NCBI RefSeq assembly: GCF_003234965.1
Contig: NZ_QKVK01000004.1
Location: 248,001 to 312,000 of the forward strand
Origin: Aestuariivirga litoralis
GTDB lineage: Bacteria; Pseudomonadota; Alphaproteobacteria; Rhizobiales; Aestuariivirgaceae
Direction: 5' to 3'
DNA: 64,000 nt
How positions within the stretch are numbered: the stretch's first letter is position 1; each line of letters opens with the position of its first letter. The position numbers and the translations under genes were made by a program. The notes under the pieces are model-generated. The model worked only from the letters and a program-made list of their open reading frames with translations, did no database searches and was not told the DNA's origin. Below are positions 1 through 8,263 of the stretch, in pieces.

Positions 1-72
1 GGCGAGACGGCGAATCTGGGTCGATTTGCCAGAACCTTCGCCACCTTCGAATGTGATGAACCGCGCCGACAT
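1..72 (-). CDS. tmk: Thymidylate kinase, N-terminal fragment (cut by window edge)
   Basis: Only the first 24 codons lie in the window. They contain a P-loop (GGEGSGKST) preceded by RFITFE, which is the characteristic start of thymidylate kinase. The enzyme phosphorylates dTMP to dTDP in the cytoplasm. The gene is read leftward, downstream of rlpA and dacA. The order rlpA-dacA-tmk is common in Hyphomicrobiales, which supports the call despite the short fragment. The start is the ATG at 72. Confidence 0.85.
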   Translation of the reverse strand, partial: MSARFITFEGGEGSGKSTQIRRLA

Positions 73-84
73 CAAGAACCTTCC

Positions 85-154
85 GTCACCCCGGCGAAAG
101 CTGGGACACAGCGTCTTGGAGCCGAAGCGGGGTGCCAGCTTTCGCTGGCATGAC
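85..154. repeat. REP-like inverted repeat between dacA and tmk
   Basis: Two 22-base arms (85-106 and 133-154) are inverted copies of each other with about 18 of 22 positions matching. The core is GCGAAAGCTGG. The resulting hairpin sits in the 111-base gap between dacA and tmk. Palindromes with this GCGAAAGC core are common intergenic repeats in alphaproteobacteria. It could also act as a transcription terminator or mRNA-stabilising hairpin for dacA. Confidence 0.6.
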
Positions 155-183
155 GGCAGTCGGGGATGCCACGCTCCATCACC

Positions 184-1374
184 CTAGCTGCCGAAGACCA
201 TGATGAAGACGGAGTCGACGGCACGCGACCACATGGAGGGTTCCTCCTTTACGGCGGCCGCGGTGACCACCGGCACGTCGGCGACGGTGATGCCGTCGAC
301 GATGAAGCGGACCGAGCCAACCTCCTTGCCGGCTTCCACCGGGGCGATGAGGGGGCCGGTATAGGCGAGCTTCACCTCCGCCATTTCCTTTTCCTGCGGG
401 GTCAGCGCCACGCGCACGTCGCCCGATGCCAGCAGCGCCACATGGCGCTGCGTGCCGCCCCAGACGCGGGCCTGGCCGACGCGATCACCCTTGGCATAGA
501 CGTCCACCGTGCGGAACTGCTTGAAGCCCCAGTCGAGCAGGCTCTGGGCCTCCTGACGGCGCTCGTTGATCGACTTGAGCCCGGCAATGACCATGATGAG
601 GCGGCGGCCGTCACGCTGGGCCGAGCCGATCAGGCCATAGCCCGCCTCCTTGGTGTAGCCGGTCTTCATGCCGTCGGCGCCCGGATAGTCCTTCAGCAGC
701 GGGTTGCGGTTCTGCTGCTTGATGTTGTTCCAGGTGAATTCCGGGATCGAGTAGTACTTGTAGTATTCGGGGAAGGTGTTGATGATGTAGCGCGCGAGAA
801 TGGCGAGATCGCGCACGCTCATCTGGTGGCCCGGGTCCGGAAGGCCGGTGGCGTTCTTGAAGGTGGCGTTGGTGGCGCCCAGCTCGTGGGCGCGCTCCGT
901 CATCTGCGCGGCGAAGGCCGGCTCGCTGCCAGCCATGTTTTCGGCAATGACGATACAGGCATCGTTGGCGGAATGCACCACGACGCCCTTGATGAGGTCC
1001 TCGAGCGCGATGTCCGAGTTGAGCTCGGCATACATGGTCGACCCGCCGGAGGGCGCGCCGCCGCGCTTCCAGGCGTCCTGGCTGACCTTGAACTTCTGAT
1101 CCAGCGTCAGCTTGCCGGCCTTCAGCGCCTCGAAGACCATGATCATGGTCATCAGCTTGCTCATCGAGGCGGGGGGAACGGGCTGGTCGGCGTCCTTCTC
1201 GAACAGCACGCGGCCAGTGCGCGCGTCGAGCAGGATCGCCTCCGCGGCCTTCGAGACATAGGGCTCGTCGGTCTTGCCCTGGGCAAGGATCTCCCGCGCA
1301 CCCGGCAGTGCCAGCAGCAGGCAGGCAACAAGCAGGAGGCAGGCGACTCGACGGATACGCTGGACAGACGTCAT
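184..1374 (-). CDS. dacA: D-alanyl-D-alanine carboxypeptidase (penicillin-binding protein 5/6 type)
   Basis: This 396-residue periplasmic serine peptidase trims the terminal D-Ala from peptidoglycan pentapeptides. The three penicillin-binding motifs are visible: SMSK at residues 70-73 with Ser70 as nucleophile, SAN at 135-137, and KTG at 237-239. Residues 1-32 form a signal peptide with a basic start and a leucine-rich core. A beta-sandwich C-terminal domain follows the catalytic domain, and the end (ValPheIleMet...) is weakly amphipathic, as in the membrane-associating tail of PBP5. I chose the ATG at 1374 over an upstream TTG at 1410 because it gives a clean signal peptide. It lies 76 bases downstream of rlpA and is probably co-transcribed with it. 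Confidence 0.95.
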   Translation of the reverse strand: MTSVQRIRRVACLLLVACLLLALPGAREILAQGKTDEPYVSKAAEAILLDARTGRVLFEKDADQPVPPASMSKLMTMIMVFEALKAGKLTLDQKFKVSQDAWKRGGAPSGGSTMYAELNSDIALEDLIKGVVVHSANDACIVIAENMAGSEPAFAAQMTERAHELGATNATFKNATGLPDPGHQMSVRDLAILARYIINTFPEYYKYYSIPEFTWNNIKQQNRNPLLKDYPGADGMKTGYTKEAGYGLIGSAQRDGRRLIMVIAGLKSINERRQEAQSLLDWGFKQFRTVDVYAKGDRVGQARVWGGTQRHVALLASGDVRVALTPQEKEMAEVKLAYTGPLIAPVEAGKEVGSVRFIVDGITVADVPVVTAAAVKEEPSMWSRAVDSVFIMVFGS

Positions 1375-1450
1375 GGTGCGGAGGCTAGAGGGCTTCGACC
1401 CGGAAATCAATTCGCGCCGGCGCCCGCCGCGCCGGAACTACGGGGCGGGC

Positions 1451-2464
1451 CTATTGCAGCGCCGCCTGCACCGCCTCCGACTTGATCAGCCGGGCATCGG
1501 TGAAGCCGGCGGAGCGCGCGTCGGAAAGCGCCGTCTGGGCATCGTCATTATCCGAGATCGGGCCGAGACGGACGCGGTAGACCGGGCCCGCGGCCCCTGA
1601 AAGCTCGATGAACTGGACCGGCCAGACGGAGGCGAACTGGTCACGCGCGCGGGCGGCGTTGCCTCCGTCCGAGAAGGAGCCGAGCTGGATGTAATAGCTC
1701 ACCTCGCCGGTGGGGCCGGGCGCGGCCTGGACCGGTTCCGCCGGCTGTTCGAAGGCGACGGTTTCGGCCACCACCTTCGGCGCCTGCTTCTTCTTCACCG
1801 GCGCGGCTTCTGCCACCATCACGGTTTCGGCGGGAGCGGACTTGCCCCGGCGATGGTCGGCGGCGGCAATCATCTTGCGCATCGGCGTGCCGCGCTCGAG
1901 TTCGGTGTTCATGGCCACGAGATGCCTGCCGCCCTTGTCGTTGAGGGGAGCGGGGCCGATATACTGGACGCGCACCTTGGCGGTGCCCTGGTTCAGATAG
2001 CCCAGTTCGCTGGCGGCGGCCTTGGACAGGTCCATCACGCGGGTGTCGACGAAGGGTCCGCGGTCGTTGATGCGGACGACCACCTCCCGGCCATTCTCCA
2101 GATTGGTGACCTTGGCATAGCTGGGCAGCGGCAGCGTGGCGTGGGCCGCGGTGAGGCGGTTCATGTCGAACCACTCACCGTTGGAGGTCTTGCGGCGATT
2201 GAAGTCCTCGCCATACCAGGAGGCGGTGCCCTTCCTGTCGTAGTTGGGCTGTTCCTTCGGGGTGAACCACACGCCCGCCACCTGGTAGGGCTTGCCGACG
2301 TGATAGCGCCCGCCGCCCCACGGCACGGGCCCCGAACCCGGATAGATGGGGCTGCCGACGCCGGCGAAGGGATCCTGCTTGGCCTGCTTCTTGTGCGAGG
2401 AGCAACCGGCGATGGCAAGCCCGATGGCTGCCAGGACGATGGCCTTCCGTGCATGACGCAACAT
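1451..2464 (-). CDS. rlpA: RlpA-family septal ring lytic transglycosylase, lipoprotein
   Basis: The protein of 337 residues begins with a lipoprotein signal ending in the lipobox IAGC (Cys21), so it should be anchored in the outer membrane. A double-psi beta-barrel domain (about residues 75-165) contains the RlpA signature (GTASWYGEDF, then NDRGPF). A C-terminal SPOR domain (about 255-335) would bind denuded glycan strands at the septum. RlpA enzymes cleave glycan strands lacking stem peptides, and dacA downstream also acts on peptidoglycan. The ATG at 2464 has a GGAG-type ribosome site; a GTG two codons upstream is possible. Confidence 0.92.
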   Translation of the reverse strand: MLRHARKAIVLAAIGLAIAGCSSHKKQAKQDPFAGVGSPIYPGSGPVPWGGGRYHVGKPYQVAGVWFTPKEQPNYDRKGTASWYGEDFNRRKTSNGEWFDMNRLTAAHATLPLPSYAKVTNLENGREVVVRINDRGPFVDTRVMDLSKAAASELGYLNQGTAKVRVQYIGPAPLNDKGGRHLVAMNTELERGTPMRKMIAAADHRRGKSAPAETVMVAEAAPVKKKQAPKVVAETVAFEQPAEPVQAAPGPTGEVSYYIQLGSFSDGGNAARARDQFASVWPVQFIELSGAAGPVYRVRLGPISDNDDAQTALSDARSAGFTDARLIKSEAVQAALQ

Positions 2465-2588
2465 ACCCACTCACTCCGCCTCGAAGGCCATGCGCCTCGC
2501 GTGGCGCATCCGATTCCATCCGTCGAGAAGTTTGCGCCGGGAGCGTAAACGGAGGGTTGGGAAGTATGGTTAACCGGATCTTGCCGAC

Positions 2589-3305
2589 CTATTCGGCGGC
2601 AGCACTCTTGCCCTGCAGGCGGTCGATATTGGCCTGGGCGCGCGTGTTTCCGGCGGCCAGAGCCTGCTGGTAGAGGTCCAGCGCCCTGGTCTTGTCGGCG
2701 GTGGTGCCCCAGCCCATCTCATACATGCCGCCCAGATTGTTGAGGCCCCAGGGGTCGTTCTGGGCGGCGGCGGCCTCGAACAGGCTGAAGGCCTTGTTGA
2801 GGTCACGCGCCACGCCCTTGCCCTCGAGATAGAGCATGCCGAGATTGTTCTGGGCATCCGCCAGCTTCTGGTCGGCCGCCTTCTGGTACCACTCGGCGGC
2901 GCGCGCCAGGTCCACTTCGGCGCCGCGGCCCTGCTGATAGGCCTGACCCAGCGCATCCATGGCCGGGGCGAAGCCCTTGGCGGCCGCATCCTGGTAGAGC
3001 TTCAGCGCCGTCGGATAATCCTGCTTCAGGCCCTTGGCACCGCGCGACACGAGGCGGGCGAGGTGATATTGCGCCTCGACATTGCCCTGCAGCGCCGCCT
3101 GGCGGAACCAGCGTGCCGCCTCGGCCTCGTCCACCGCGACGCCCTTTCCGGTCTCGTAGGCGAGGCCCACCTGGTATTGCGCGTCGACGTCGCCCACCTT
3201 GGCGAGCGTCATCTGCTTGTCGAAGGGAAGCTCCTCCAGCGACTGTGCCGCGGCGGGTGCGGCTGCCAGAAGAAGGGCTGCGAGGGCAAGGACCGGCTGG
3301 CGCAT
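2589..3305 (-). CDS. Secreted Sel1-repeat (TPR-like) protein
   Basis: The 238-residue product has an N-terminal signal peptide ending near AAAQS and then about five to six Sel1 repeats covering almost the whole mature chain. The repeats show the usual pattern of AQYxLGxxYxxGxGVxxD followed by AAxWFxxAA. Sel1 repeats are protein-interaction scaffolds, often found in exported envelope proteins. No catalytic domain is visible. It starts 16 bases after the DUF2147 gene and is probably its operon partner. I prefer the ATG at 3305 to a GTG at 3320 because it starts directly at the signal peptide. Confidence 0.85.
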   Translation of the reverse strand: MRQPVLALAALLLAAAPAAAQSLEELPFDKQMTLAKVGDVDAQYQVGLAYETGKGVAVDEAEAARWFRQAALQGNVEAQYHLARLVSRGAKGLKQDYPTALKLYQDAAAKGFAPAMDALGQAYQQGRGAEVDLARAAEWYQKAADQKLADAQNNLGMLYLEGKGVARDLNKAFSLFEAAAAQNDPWGLNNLGGMYEMGWGTTADKTRALDLYQQALAAGNTRAQANIDRLQGKSAAAE

Positions 3306-3321
3306 GTGGGGGCTCTTCACT

Positions 3322-3765
3322 TCAGTCGACGCGGATGAATTTCAGGGACTTGCACAGCACCCCGGCCACGCAGCCATTGACCTTCATGGTCGAGGGCCCG
3401 AGCAGCTGCATGGAGGAGGAATAGGTGTTGCCGTCGTCCGGATTGTAGATGGTGCCGGACCAGGTGCCCTTGCCGCTGGCCTTCATGTTGGACAGGATGG
3501 TGAGGCCGATCACTGGCCGGGAGCGCAGCGCGGGGTTGGGGTTTTCCTTGTCGAGCCGGGGGCGGCCCTTGCCGTCATGCGGCTTCTTGAGCGCCACGAC
3601 CCGCCCGCACAGGCCCTGGCCGCAATGCGCCACGCGCACCGTGACCTTGCCGTTCGACATCCGCCAGGTGCCGGTGGCATCTTCCGACGCCCGCGCAGCC
3701 CCTGCCCCGGCGGCAAGGCCCAGCGCCAGCGCCGTCACCGCAACCATTCGCAATCCTGAAACCAC
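3322..3765 (-). CDS. DUF2147-family exported protein
   Basis: A 147-residue protein with a signal peptide (cleavage near ARASE) followed by a single DUF2147-like domain. Features of the family are the GTWRMSNGKVTVRV start, the VALKKPHD segment, a GTIYNPDDGNTYSS segment and the closing LKFIRV. The biochemical function of the family is not established; members are predicted lipocalin-like periplasmic proteins. The start is either the GTG at 3765, which supplies a basic residue before the hydrophobic core, or the ATG at 3747, which has AGGA upstream. It is divergent from the aldolase gene. Confidence 0.82.
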   Translation of the reverse strand: MVSGLRMVAVTALALGLAAGAGAARASEDATGTWRMSNGKVTVRVAHCGQGLCGRVVALKKPHDGKGRPRLDKENPNPALRSRPVIGLTILSNMKASGKGTWSGTIYNPDDGNTYSSSMQLLGPSTMKVNGCVAGVLCKSLKFIRVD

Positions 3766-3859
3766 CGCACCCCCGCCATGCGCCCCGCCCCGATCATGCC
3801 CGATTGCCGGAGATTATGGGAAGGGATATCGTCACCGGCCTCAGCACAGGAGATTTTCC

Positions 3860-4627
3860 ATGGGGAACCTCGCGACGCTCAAGACCGCGAAAACTCTTGA
3901 AACCGATGAATGGCAATTGCGTGTCGACCTTGCGGCGGCTTTCAGGCTGGCCGCGCGCTATGACTGGCACGAGGCGGTGGCCAACCATCTGAGTCTCGCC
4001 GTTTCCGCCGACGGCAAGAAGTTCCTGATGAATCCGCGGTGGAAGCATTTCTCGCGCATCAAGGCCTCCGAACTGCTGCTGCTCGACTCGGATGACCCCT
4101 CGACCATGGACCGCCCGGACGCGCCGGACCTCACCGCCTGGTGCATCCATGGCCGCATGCACGCCAACGTGCCGCAGGCGCGCTGCATCATCCACCTCCA
4201 TCCCACCTATGCGACCGCCGTGGCCTCGCTCGCCAACCCCGAGATCCTGCCGATCGACCAGAACACCGCGCGCTTCTACAACCGCGTGGCCTTCGACATG
4301 GATTACGGCGGCATGGCCAACACCAGCGAGGAAGGCGACCGCCTGGGCCGGCTGCTCGGCAACAAGCAGATGATGATGATGGGCAACCACGGCATGCTGG
4401 TCTGCGCCGAGACGGTGGCCGAGGCCTTCGACCTCACCTATTACTTCGAACGCGCCTGCCGCAACCTGGTGCTCGCCTACTCGACCGGCCAGAAGCTGCA
4501 TGTGATGAGCCCGGCCGTGGCCGAGAAGACCGCCCAGGAGTGGGAGGCCGACCGCGACCAGTTCAAGTCGCACTTTGCCGAAATGAAGGAAATCCTCGAC
4601 GCCGAGGACCCCTCCTACGCCGACTGA
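3860..4627 (+). CDS. Class II aldolase/adducin family protein
   Basis: The 255-residue protein shows the class II aldolase fold. The zinc-binding pair is visible in HLHP (His112, His114), and a third histidine follows in GNHGML (His177). HGRMHANVPQ at 97-106 matches the substrate-side segment of the family. Such enzymes cleave or epimerise sugar phosphates or hydroxy acids, but the substrate cannot be read from sequence. The start at 3860 has AGGAG at the right distance; the reading frame is open further upstream but without a better start. It stands alone and is divergent from the DUF2147 gene. Confidence 0.85.
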   Translation: MGNLATLKTAKTLETDEWQLRVDLAAAFRLAARYDWHEAVANHLSLAVSADGKKFLMNPRWKHFSRIKASELLLLDSDDPSTMDRPDAPDLTAWCIHGRMHANVPQARCIIHLHPTYATAVASLANPEILPIDQNTARFYNRVAFDMDYGGMANTSEEGDRLGRLLGNKQMMMMGNHGMLVCAETVAEAFDLTYYFERACRNLVLAYSTGQKLHVMSPAVAEKTAQEWEADRDQFKSHFAEMKEILDAEDPSYAD

Positions 4628-4676
4628 CAACGGTATGATCCCCGGCGGAGCCCGCGTGGCCCTGCCGGGTAATCGT

Positions 4677-4799
4677 TCAGGCGCCGGCCTTGCGCAGCCG
4701 CGCCGTGCAGCAGGCGCGATAGCGCTGCATCCTTGCAAATTCCCGGGCAACCCAGCCGATGGTGACGACCGCCACCAGCGCTTCCACGACATATGCCAT
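4677..4799 (-). CDS. Possible 40-residue membrane microprotein
   Basis: This small frame lies in the otherwise empty 295-base gap between the aldolase and tRNA-Ser. It begins MAYVVEALVAVVTIGWVA, which could form one membrane segment, and continues with a basic, Cys-Cys containing tail (RMQRYRACCTARLRKAGA). A GAGGG sequence lies about 9 bases upstream of the ATG. I do not recognise a family. The hydrophobic-then-basic architecture and the ribosome site favour a real gene, but the frame is short and GC-rich DNA easily gives spurious frames. Confidence 0.4.
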   Translation of the reverse strand: MAYVVEALVAVVTIGWVAREFARMQRYRACCTARLRKAGA

Positions 4800-4872
4800 T
4801 GTCGGACCCTCGTTCAGCCGGAGTGCAGGGTCGCACCCGATTCCTTAACGATCCGCTAACGCCTTACCCGAG

Positions 4873-4902
4873 TTGACAGTCTCCCAGCCGCTGGGGCATT
4901 GA
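4873..4902 (+). promoter_or_regulatory. Candidate promoter for tRNA-Ser
   Basis: A perfect -35 hexamer TTGACA at 4873-4878 is followed after 18 bases by CATTGA, a weak -10. The tRNA begins 20 bases further on. A strong -35 with a poor -10 is plausible for stable-RNA promoters in alphaproteobacteria. Confidence 0.4.
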
Positions 4903-4922
4903 GACAGGCCTGCGGTCCCATC

Positions 4923-5012
4923 GGAGGGGTGGCAGAGCGGTCGATTGCGGCGGTCTTGAAAACCGTTGAGGGTTCACGCCCTCCGGGGGTTCGAATCCCT
5001 CCCCCTCCGCCA
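4923..5012 (+). tRNA. tRNA-Ser(TGA)
   Basis: A 90-base class II tRNA with a long variable arm. The acceptor stem GGAGGGG pairs with CCCCTCC, followed by discriminator G and an encoded CCA. The anticodon loop CTTGAAA gives TGA, which reads UCA-type serine codons. The T arm has GGTTCGAATCC. Confidence 0.95.
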
Positions 5013-5134
5013 TTATTCGTCTCTAAGATTCTGGGTTATTCAAACTTTTCGGAACGCCTACTAGAGCCTATCTGTCGTTCAACCCCGCCCAATGGCGAAC
5101 TGGTTCGGGGCATCGCGCTGGGAAAAGGTATCGC

Positions 5135-5413
5135 ATGGCGGGACATTCCATTCTGCGCGGGCTTAGTCAGGTCTGGAACGGGCTTGCCTTAGTCGCACTT
5201 GTCATCATCTGGATAACGGCACCCGTTCTTCCCATTACTTCCGGAATATTGGGCTTTCCAACCATATGGCTCTTTTACGAGTGGCTGTTTGCAGTGACCC
5301 GTAGTCGCAGCGGCTGGATAATCGTCCTTGCGCCCTTTCTATTGTCAATTAGCGTACTGCTAATCTGGGGTCCCATCGCTCTTCTGCTGCGAAAGAGCAG
5401 ACGCGGAAGTTAG
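5135..5413 (+). CDS. Small two-TM membrane protein of unknown function
   Basis: A 92-residue protein with two strong hydrophobic stretches (about residues 15-40 and 58-82) and a basic C-terminus (LLRKSRRGS). I recognise no family. A purine-rich GGGAAAAGG precedes the ATG. The base composition from about 5014 to 5470 is visibly more AT-rich than the surrounding genes, and the gene sits just downstream of tRNA-Ser, so it may be acquired DNA. Nothing ties it to the sulfotransferase gene that follows on the other strand. Confidence 0.55.
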   Translation: MAGHSILRGLSQVWNGLALVALVIIWITAPVLPITSGILGFPTIWLFYEWLFAVTRSRSGWIIVLAPFLLSISVLLIWGPIALLLRKSRRGS

Positions 5414-5476
5414 TGCTGCATCTGTCTGAGGATTGACCTCAATCGCTTCATAGCCTCACGAAACAGTGTGCGCCTG

Positions 5477-6361
5477 CTACCTTTGGTCGAACTCAAGCAA
5501 TGCCTGGTCATAGGAGGCGTCGAGCGCCTGCAATACCGCCGGCGGAACCGTGAGCTGCTCGAGGCGACCTGGCCGCCAGACCAGACGGTCGAGTTGGGCT
5601 GCCAGGGCCTCGTAGTGTTTCCAGCGCCTGAGGCCGGAGAGCCTGATCAGCTCCAGCGCCGCGGCGCTCCGGCCCAGCGCCGTCTTCAGCGTGAGGCCGG
5701 GGATCAAGCGCTCGGTGCCGGAAGTGCCTGTCCTGCTCTTGTTCTCGTGGGGCAGCGCCAGCGCGATGTCGCCCAGCTCCTGGCATCCGGTGACGTCACC
5801 GAGGGTGAGCCCGCCCGACACGAGGTCGGCGAAGGGCAGCAGCCTCACATCGGCAAAGCCGACGTCGGCCAGCAAGCGGCACACCTTCAGATAGTCGAAG
5901 CAGGACGCCAGACTGTGTGAGCAGAACGCTGAAAAATCCGGCACGTCCGCCGAGTGAACCTGCTGGAACATCTGCTGATAGAGCGAGGGAAGCGCCTCAC
6001 CGGCGCGCCGGAGCGTGACGAGAATGCGGCAGTCGACACCGGCCATCAGCTGCCGAAGCCGCGAAAGCCTTGTGCGGGAGGAAGGCTTCCAGTCCACGAG
6101 GAACTGCTCCTCCGACAGGATGAGGACGGCGTGGCGCGACGAGAGGTCCCGGATCTCCGTCCTGATCGCGGCGAACGCGGCGTCCGGCTCCTGTTCTGCA
6201 CTGCAGGCCTCGATGATCCTGTAGTTCAGGCTGTCGACGTCGCGGTGGCGGGGATGGAAGGCACCGCCATAGCAGACGCGGCTGTCGGCCACCGCCTCCA
6301 GTGCCAGTTGCAGGGACGAAGTGGCTGTCTTCGGGGGTCCGATATGGACGATGACTTTCAT
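5477..6361 (-). CDS. Sulfotransferase-like protein (P-loop, PAPS-binding type)
   Basis: A 294-residue protein opening with HIGPPKTATSSLQ at residues 6-18, the 5'-phosphosulfate-binding loop of PAPS-dependent sulfotransferases. The rest has the mixed alpha/beta layout of the fold, with ILVTLRRAGEALPSLYQQ a likely 3'-phosphate-binding segment containing the expected Arg and Ser. Such enzymes transfer sulfate from PAPS to hydroxyls or amines of sugars or lipids. The acceptor is unknown. It is the downstream gene of a same-strand pair with a second sulfotransferase 69 bases upstream, in a neighbourhood of surface-glycan modifying enzymes. Confidence 0.75.
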   Translation of the reverse strand: MKVIVHIGPPKTATSSLQLALEAVADSRVCYGGAFHPRHRDVDSLNYRIIEACSAEQEPDAAFAAIRTEIRDLSSRHAVLILSEEQFLVDWKPSSRTRLSRLRQLMAGVDCRILVTLRRAGEALPSLYQQMFQQVHSADVPDFSAFCSHSLASCFDYLKVCRLLADVGFADVRLLPFADLVSGGLTLGDVTGCQELGDIALALPHENKSRTGTSGTERLIPGLTLKTALGRSAAALELIRLSGLRRWKHYEALAAQLDRLVWRPGRLEQLTVPPAVLQALDASYDQALLEFDQR

Positions 6362-6430
6362 TCACGCGGGTCCGGCACGTCAGTCGCAAATCGGCGCCCG
6401 TCATAGGGTTCGGCGGCTGTGGCCGCAAGC

Positions 6431-7135
6431 TTACTGCAGGTGGCGCTGAATGCCCTGGTTCAGCAATTCAGTCGCGCGCCGGTAGATTTCGACGTCCTGC
6501 GGCGCGCGGAGATAGATCTCGCTGCGGGTCTTCTGGTCGAACTCGATGATTTTCTTGCGCTGCGCGCGGCTGTTGAGGACGGGATAGACGGGTGGAGTGC
6601 CGAAATGCCTGGAGAGGTCGAGGTCCTTCATCCGGGTCTGCAGCAGGCGCAGCGACGTGGGCAGCGATTCGGTGACCAGCACCACCATGAACCTGTCAAG
6701 GCAGAGGCCATCAAGGTGCCGGTACATCGCATCGCCGACGCCGGGCATCGCCGCAAAGTCGATCACTGACAGGCGCCCCTCCCGGATGTCGCGTTGGAAC
6801 GGCGCGTCACCGCTGTCTTCATTCAGTTCGTGGAGGTACTGGCTGATGATGCGCTCCACCGGATGGCGTACACAGGCGATGTATTGCGCATCGGGGAAGT
6901 TGGCGAGGTGGCGCTTCACATTGTAGTGGCCGTGAATGCCGCGATAGAATTTCCCGATGAAGTGGGCCCCCTCGCGGATGAGCGGGTCGGGGCTCGCATA
7001 GGTCTCGAAGGGCGCATAGTCCATCAGCACGCGGTGGCCGAAGGCGCGGTTCAGGATCTGGCCCAGGGCGGTGCCCGCCGTCTTCGGTATGTGGACGGAC
7101 ACAAAGAAATCCTGGGGCGCGCGCGCCGTCTGCAT
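6431..7135 (-). CDS. Sulfotransferase family 2-like protein
   Basis: A 234-residue protein with the 5'-phosphosulfate loop HIPKTAGTALGQIL near its N-terminus and the 3'-phosphate motif CVRHPVERIISQYL further on. HIPKTAG and RHPxER are the hallmarks of the Sulfotransfer_2 group, which includes heparan and chondroitin sulfotransferases. The likely reaction is PAPS-dependent sulfation of a carbohydrate. I chose the ATG at 7135, preceded by GAAGG; an upstream in-frame extension would add an 80-residue tail without family features. It pairs with the second sulfotransferase gene downstream. Confidence 0.85.
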   Translation of the reverse strand: MQTARAPQDFFVSVHIPKTAGTALGQILNRAFGHRVLMDYAPFETYASPDPLIREGAHFIGKFYRGIHGHYNVKRHLANFPDAQYIACVRHPVERIISQYLHELNEDSGDAPFQRDIREGRLSVIDFAAMPGVGDAMYRHLDGLCLDRFMVVLVTESLPTSLRLLQTRMKDLDLSRHFGTPPVYPVLNSRAQRKKIIEFDQKTRSEIYLRAPQDVEIYRRATELLNQGIQRHLQ

Positions 7136-7489
7136 GCTGTACCTTCGGGTCTCTTGGAGCAGTGGGTTCACACTAGCAACCCGGCCCGTGGCCCGGCATT
7201 CGTTGTTTTGCCCTGCCCGTCCGGATTCCTGCCTAGGTCTTGACCGCATGTTTCGGCCGCTCCCAGCCCTCACCGGGCCGGAAACCGTTTCCAGCCGGGG
7301 GTCCTGGCCGCCTTGAGCGGACCTCCTCGGGTCGAGTAATCTCGTGGCATTGACTGTGAGGGCGGCTTGGCGCAAGTGCCGGGGCGCGGCAAGGCAGGAT
7401 CAGGAAGCAGTGATCGTGAAGACAGGACATTCGTCACATTCTCCGGCTCGGGGCGCGCCAGCTCCCGCCACGGTTTGCGCGCGGTCCTG
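7136..7489. other. Divergent intergenic region, no gene seen
   Basis: These 354 bases separate the sulfotransferase pair from the divergent six-TM protein and should hold both promoters. The only structure I see is a short perfect palindrome GGAAAC-C-GTTTCC at 7280-7292. The reading frame of the right-hand gene stays open back to a TTG at 7367, but that extension looks non-coding. Confidence 0.5.
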
Positions 7490-8242
7490 ATGGCGAACGG
7501 CACCTCATCGCAGTCGCTTGCCGCGCTTGCCTTCCGGGCGGGCCCCGTCACCTCGGCCGGGGCCATCTTGTGGGTGCATGGCGACAACATCGCCCGGCAC
7601 AGCGAGAACTACGTGAAGGCCCCTCCCACGATCAGCCATGCCCTGCTCGATCCGGCGATTGCCGATCCCTTCGCCTGGGCGATGATCGTATCGGCGGTGT
7701 TCCTGTCATTCGCCATCGTGCAGGTGGTGAGCACGCTCTACCGCATCGTCGCCGCCACGGCCCGCGGCCGGGTTGGCAACCTGCTTCTGCTGGCCGTGAT
7801 CACGCTGTGCGAGGCGGTGGCGGTGGCCGGCATGATCGTGCTGAGCCAGTACACCGGCAACATCGATTCCCACCTCCACGACGTGGGAAGCTACATGCTG
7901 TTCTTCGGCCATGCCTTCGGCATCGGCCTGTCGGGCGTGCTGATCCGCCGGCTGCTGGCCAGCGCGCCGGGGTCGGATGCGTTGATGCAGCTGCGCAGGA
8001 ACCCGCGCAACGCGCTGGCCATAGCCCTTCTCAGCGCGCTCTACGGCGTCATCTATTTCGGCGGCAAGTTGCTGCCCGATGAATACTTCTTCTGGCAACG
8101 CGCCTTGCTGAGCGGCACGGAGGTTGTCGTCATCCTGTCGTTCCTGGCCTATCTCTCGAGCTTCTGGCCCATGGTGCGGATGAGCCGGCAGGCTGCAGGT
8201 GCAGCGCGCGCGACGGCCGCAGCGGCGAGAGCCGAGGGCTGA
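7490..8242 (+). CDS. Six-TM integral membrane protein, possibly Frag1/DRAM-like
   Basis: The 250-residue protein has about six hydrophobic segments separated by short loops and ends in an Ala/Arg-rich cytoplasmic tail. A conserved-looking stretch, SHLHDVGSYMLFFGHAFG, resembles the RxxH...FF region of the Frag1/DRAM/Sfk1 superfamily, but the similarity is only by eye. I recognise no enzyme motif. The start is uncertain: I take the ATG at 7490, although the frame is open upstream to a TTG at 7367. It converges with licD and is surrounded by surface-modification genes. Confidence 0.65.
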   Translation: MANGTSSQSLAALAFRAGPVTSAGAILWVHGDNIARHSENYVKAPPTISHALLDPAIADPFAWAMIVSAVFLSFAIVQVVSTLYRIVAATARGRVGNLLLLAVITLCEAVAVAGMIVLSQYTGNIDSHLHDVGSYMLFFGHAFGIGLSGVLIRRLLASAPGSDALMQLRRNPRNALAIALLSALYGVIYFGGKLLPDEYFFWQRALLSGTEVVVILSFLAYLSSFWPMVRMSRQAAGAARATAAAARAEG

Positions 8243-8263
8243 CCACCAGACCCCGGCCCGGCG

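Noticed and set aside
3860-4627. Class II aldolase as partner (OtnC-like) of the DenD-like enzyme
   Set aside because: The genes are 16 kb apart in different transcription units and OtnK is missing, so a shared pathway is not supported.
4990-5134. Phage or island attachment repeat from the tRNA-Ser 3' end
   Set aside because: I found no second copy of the tRNA 3' end downstream and no integrase gene in the window.
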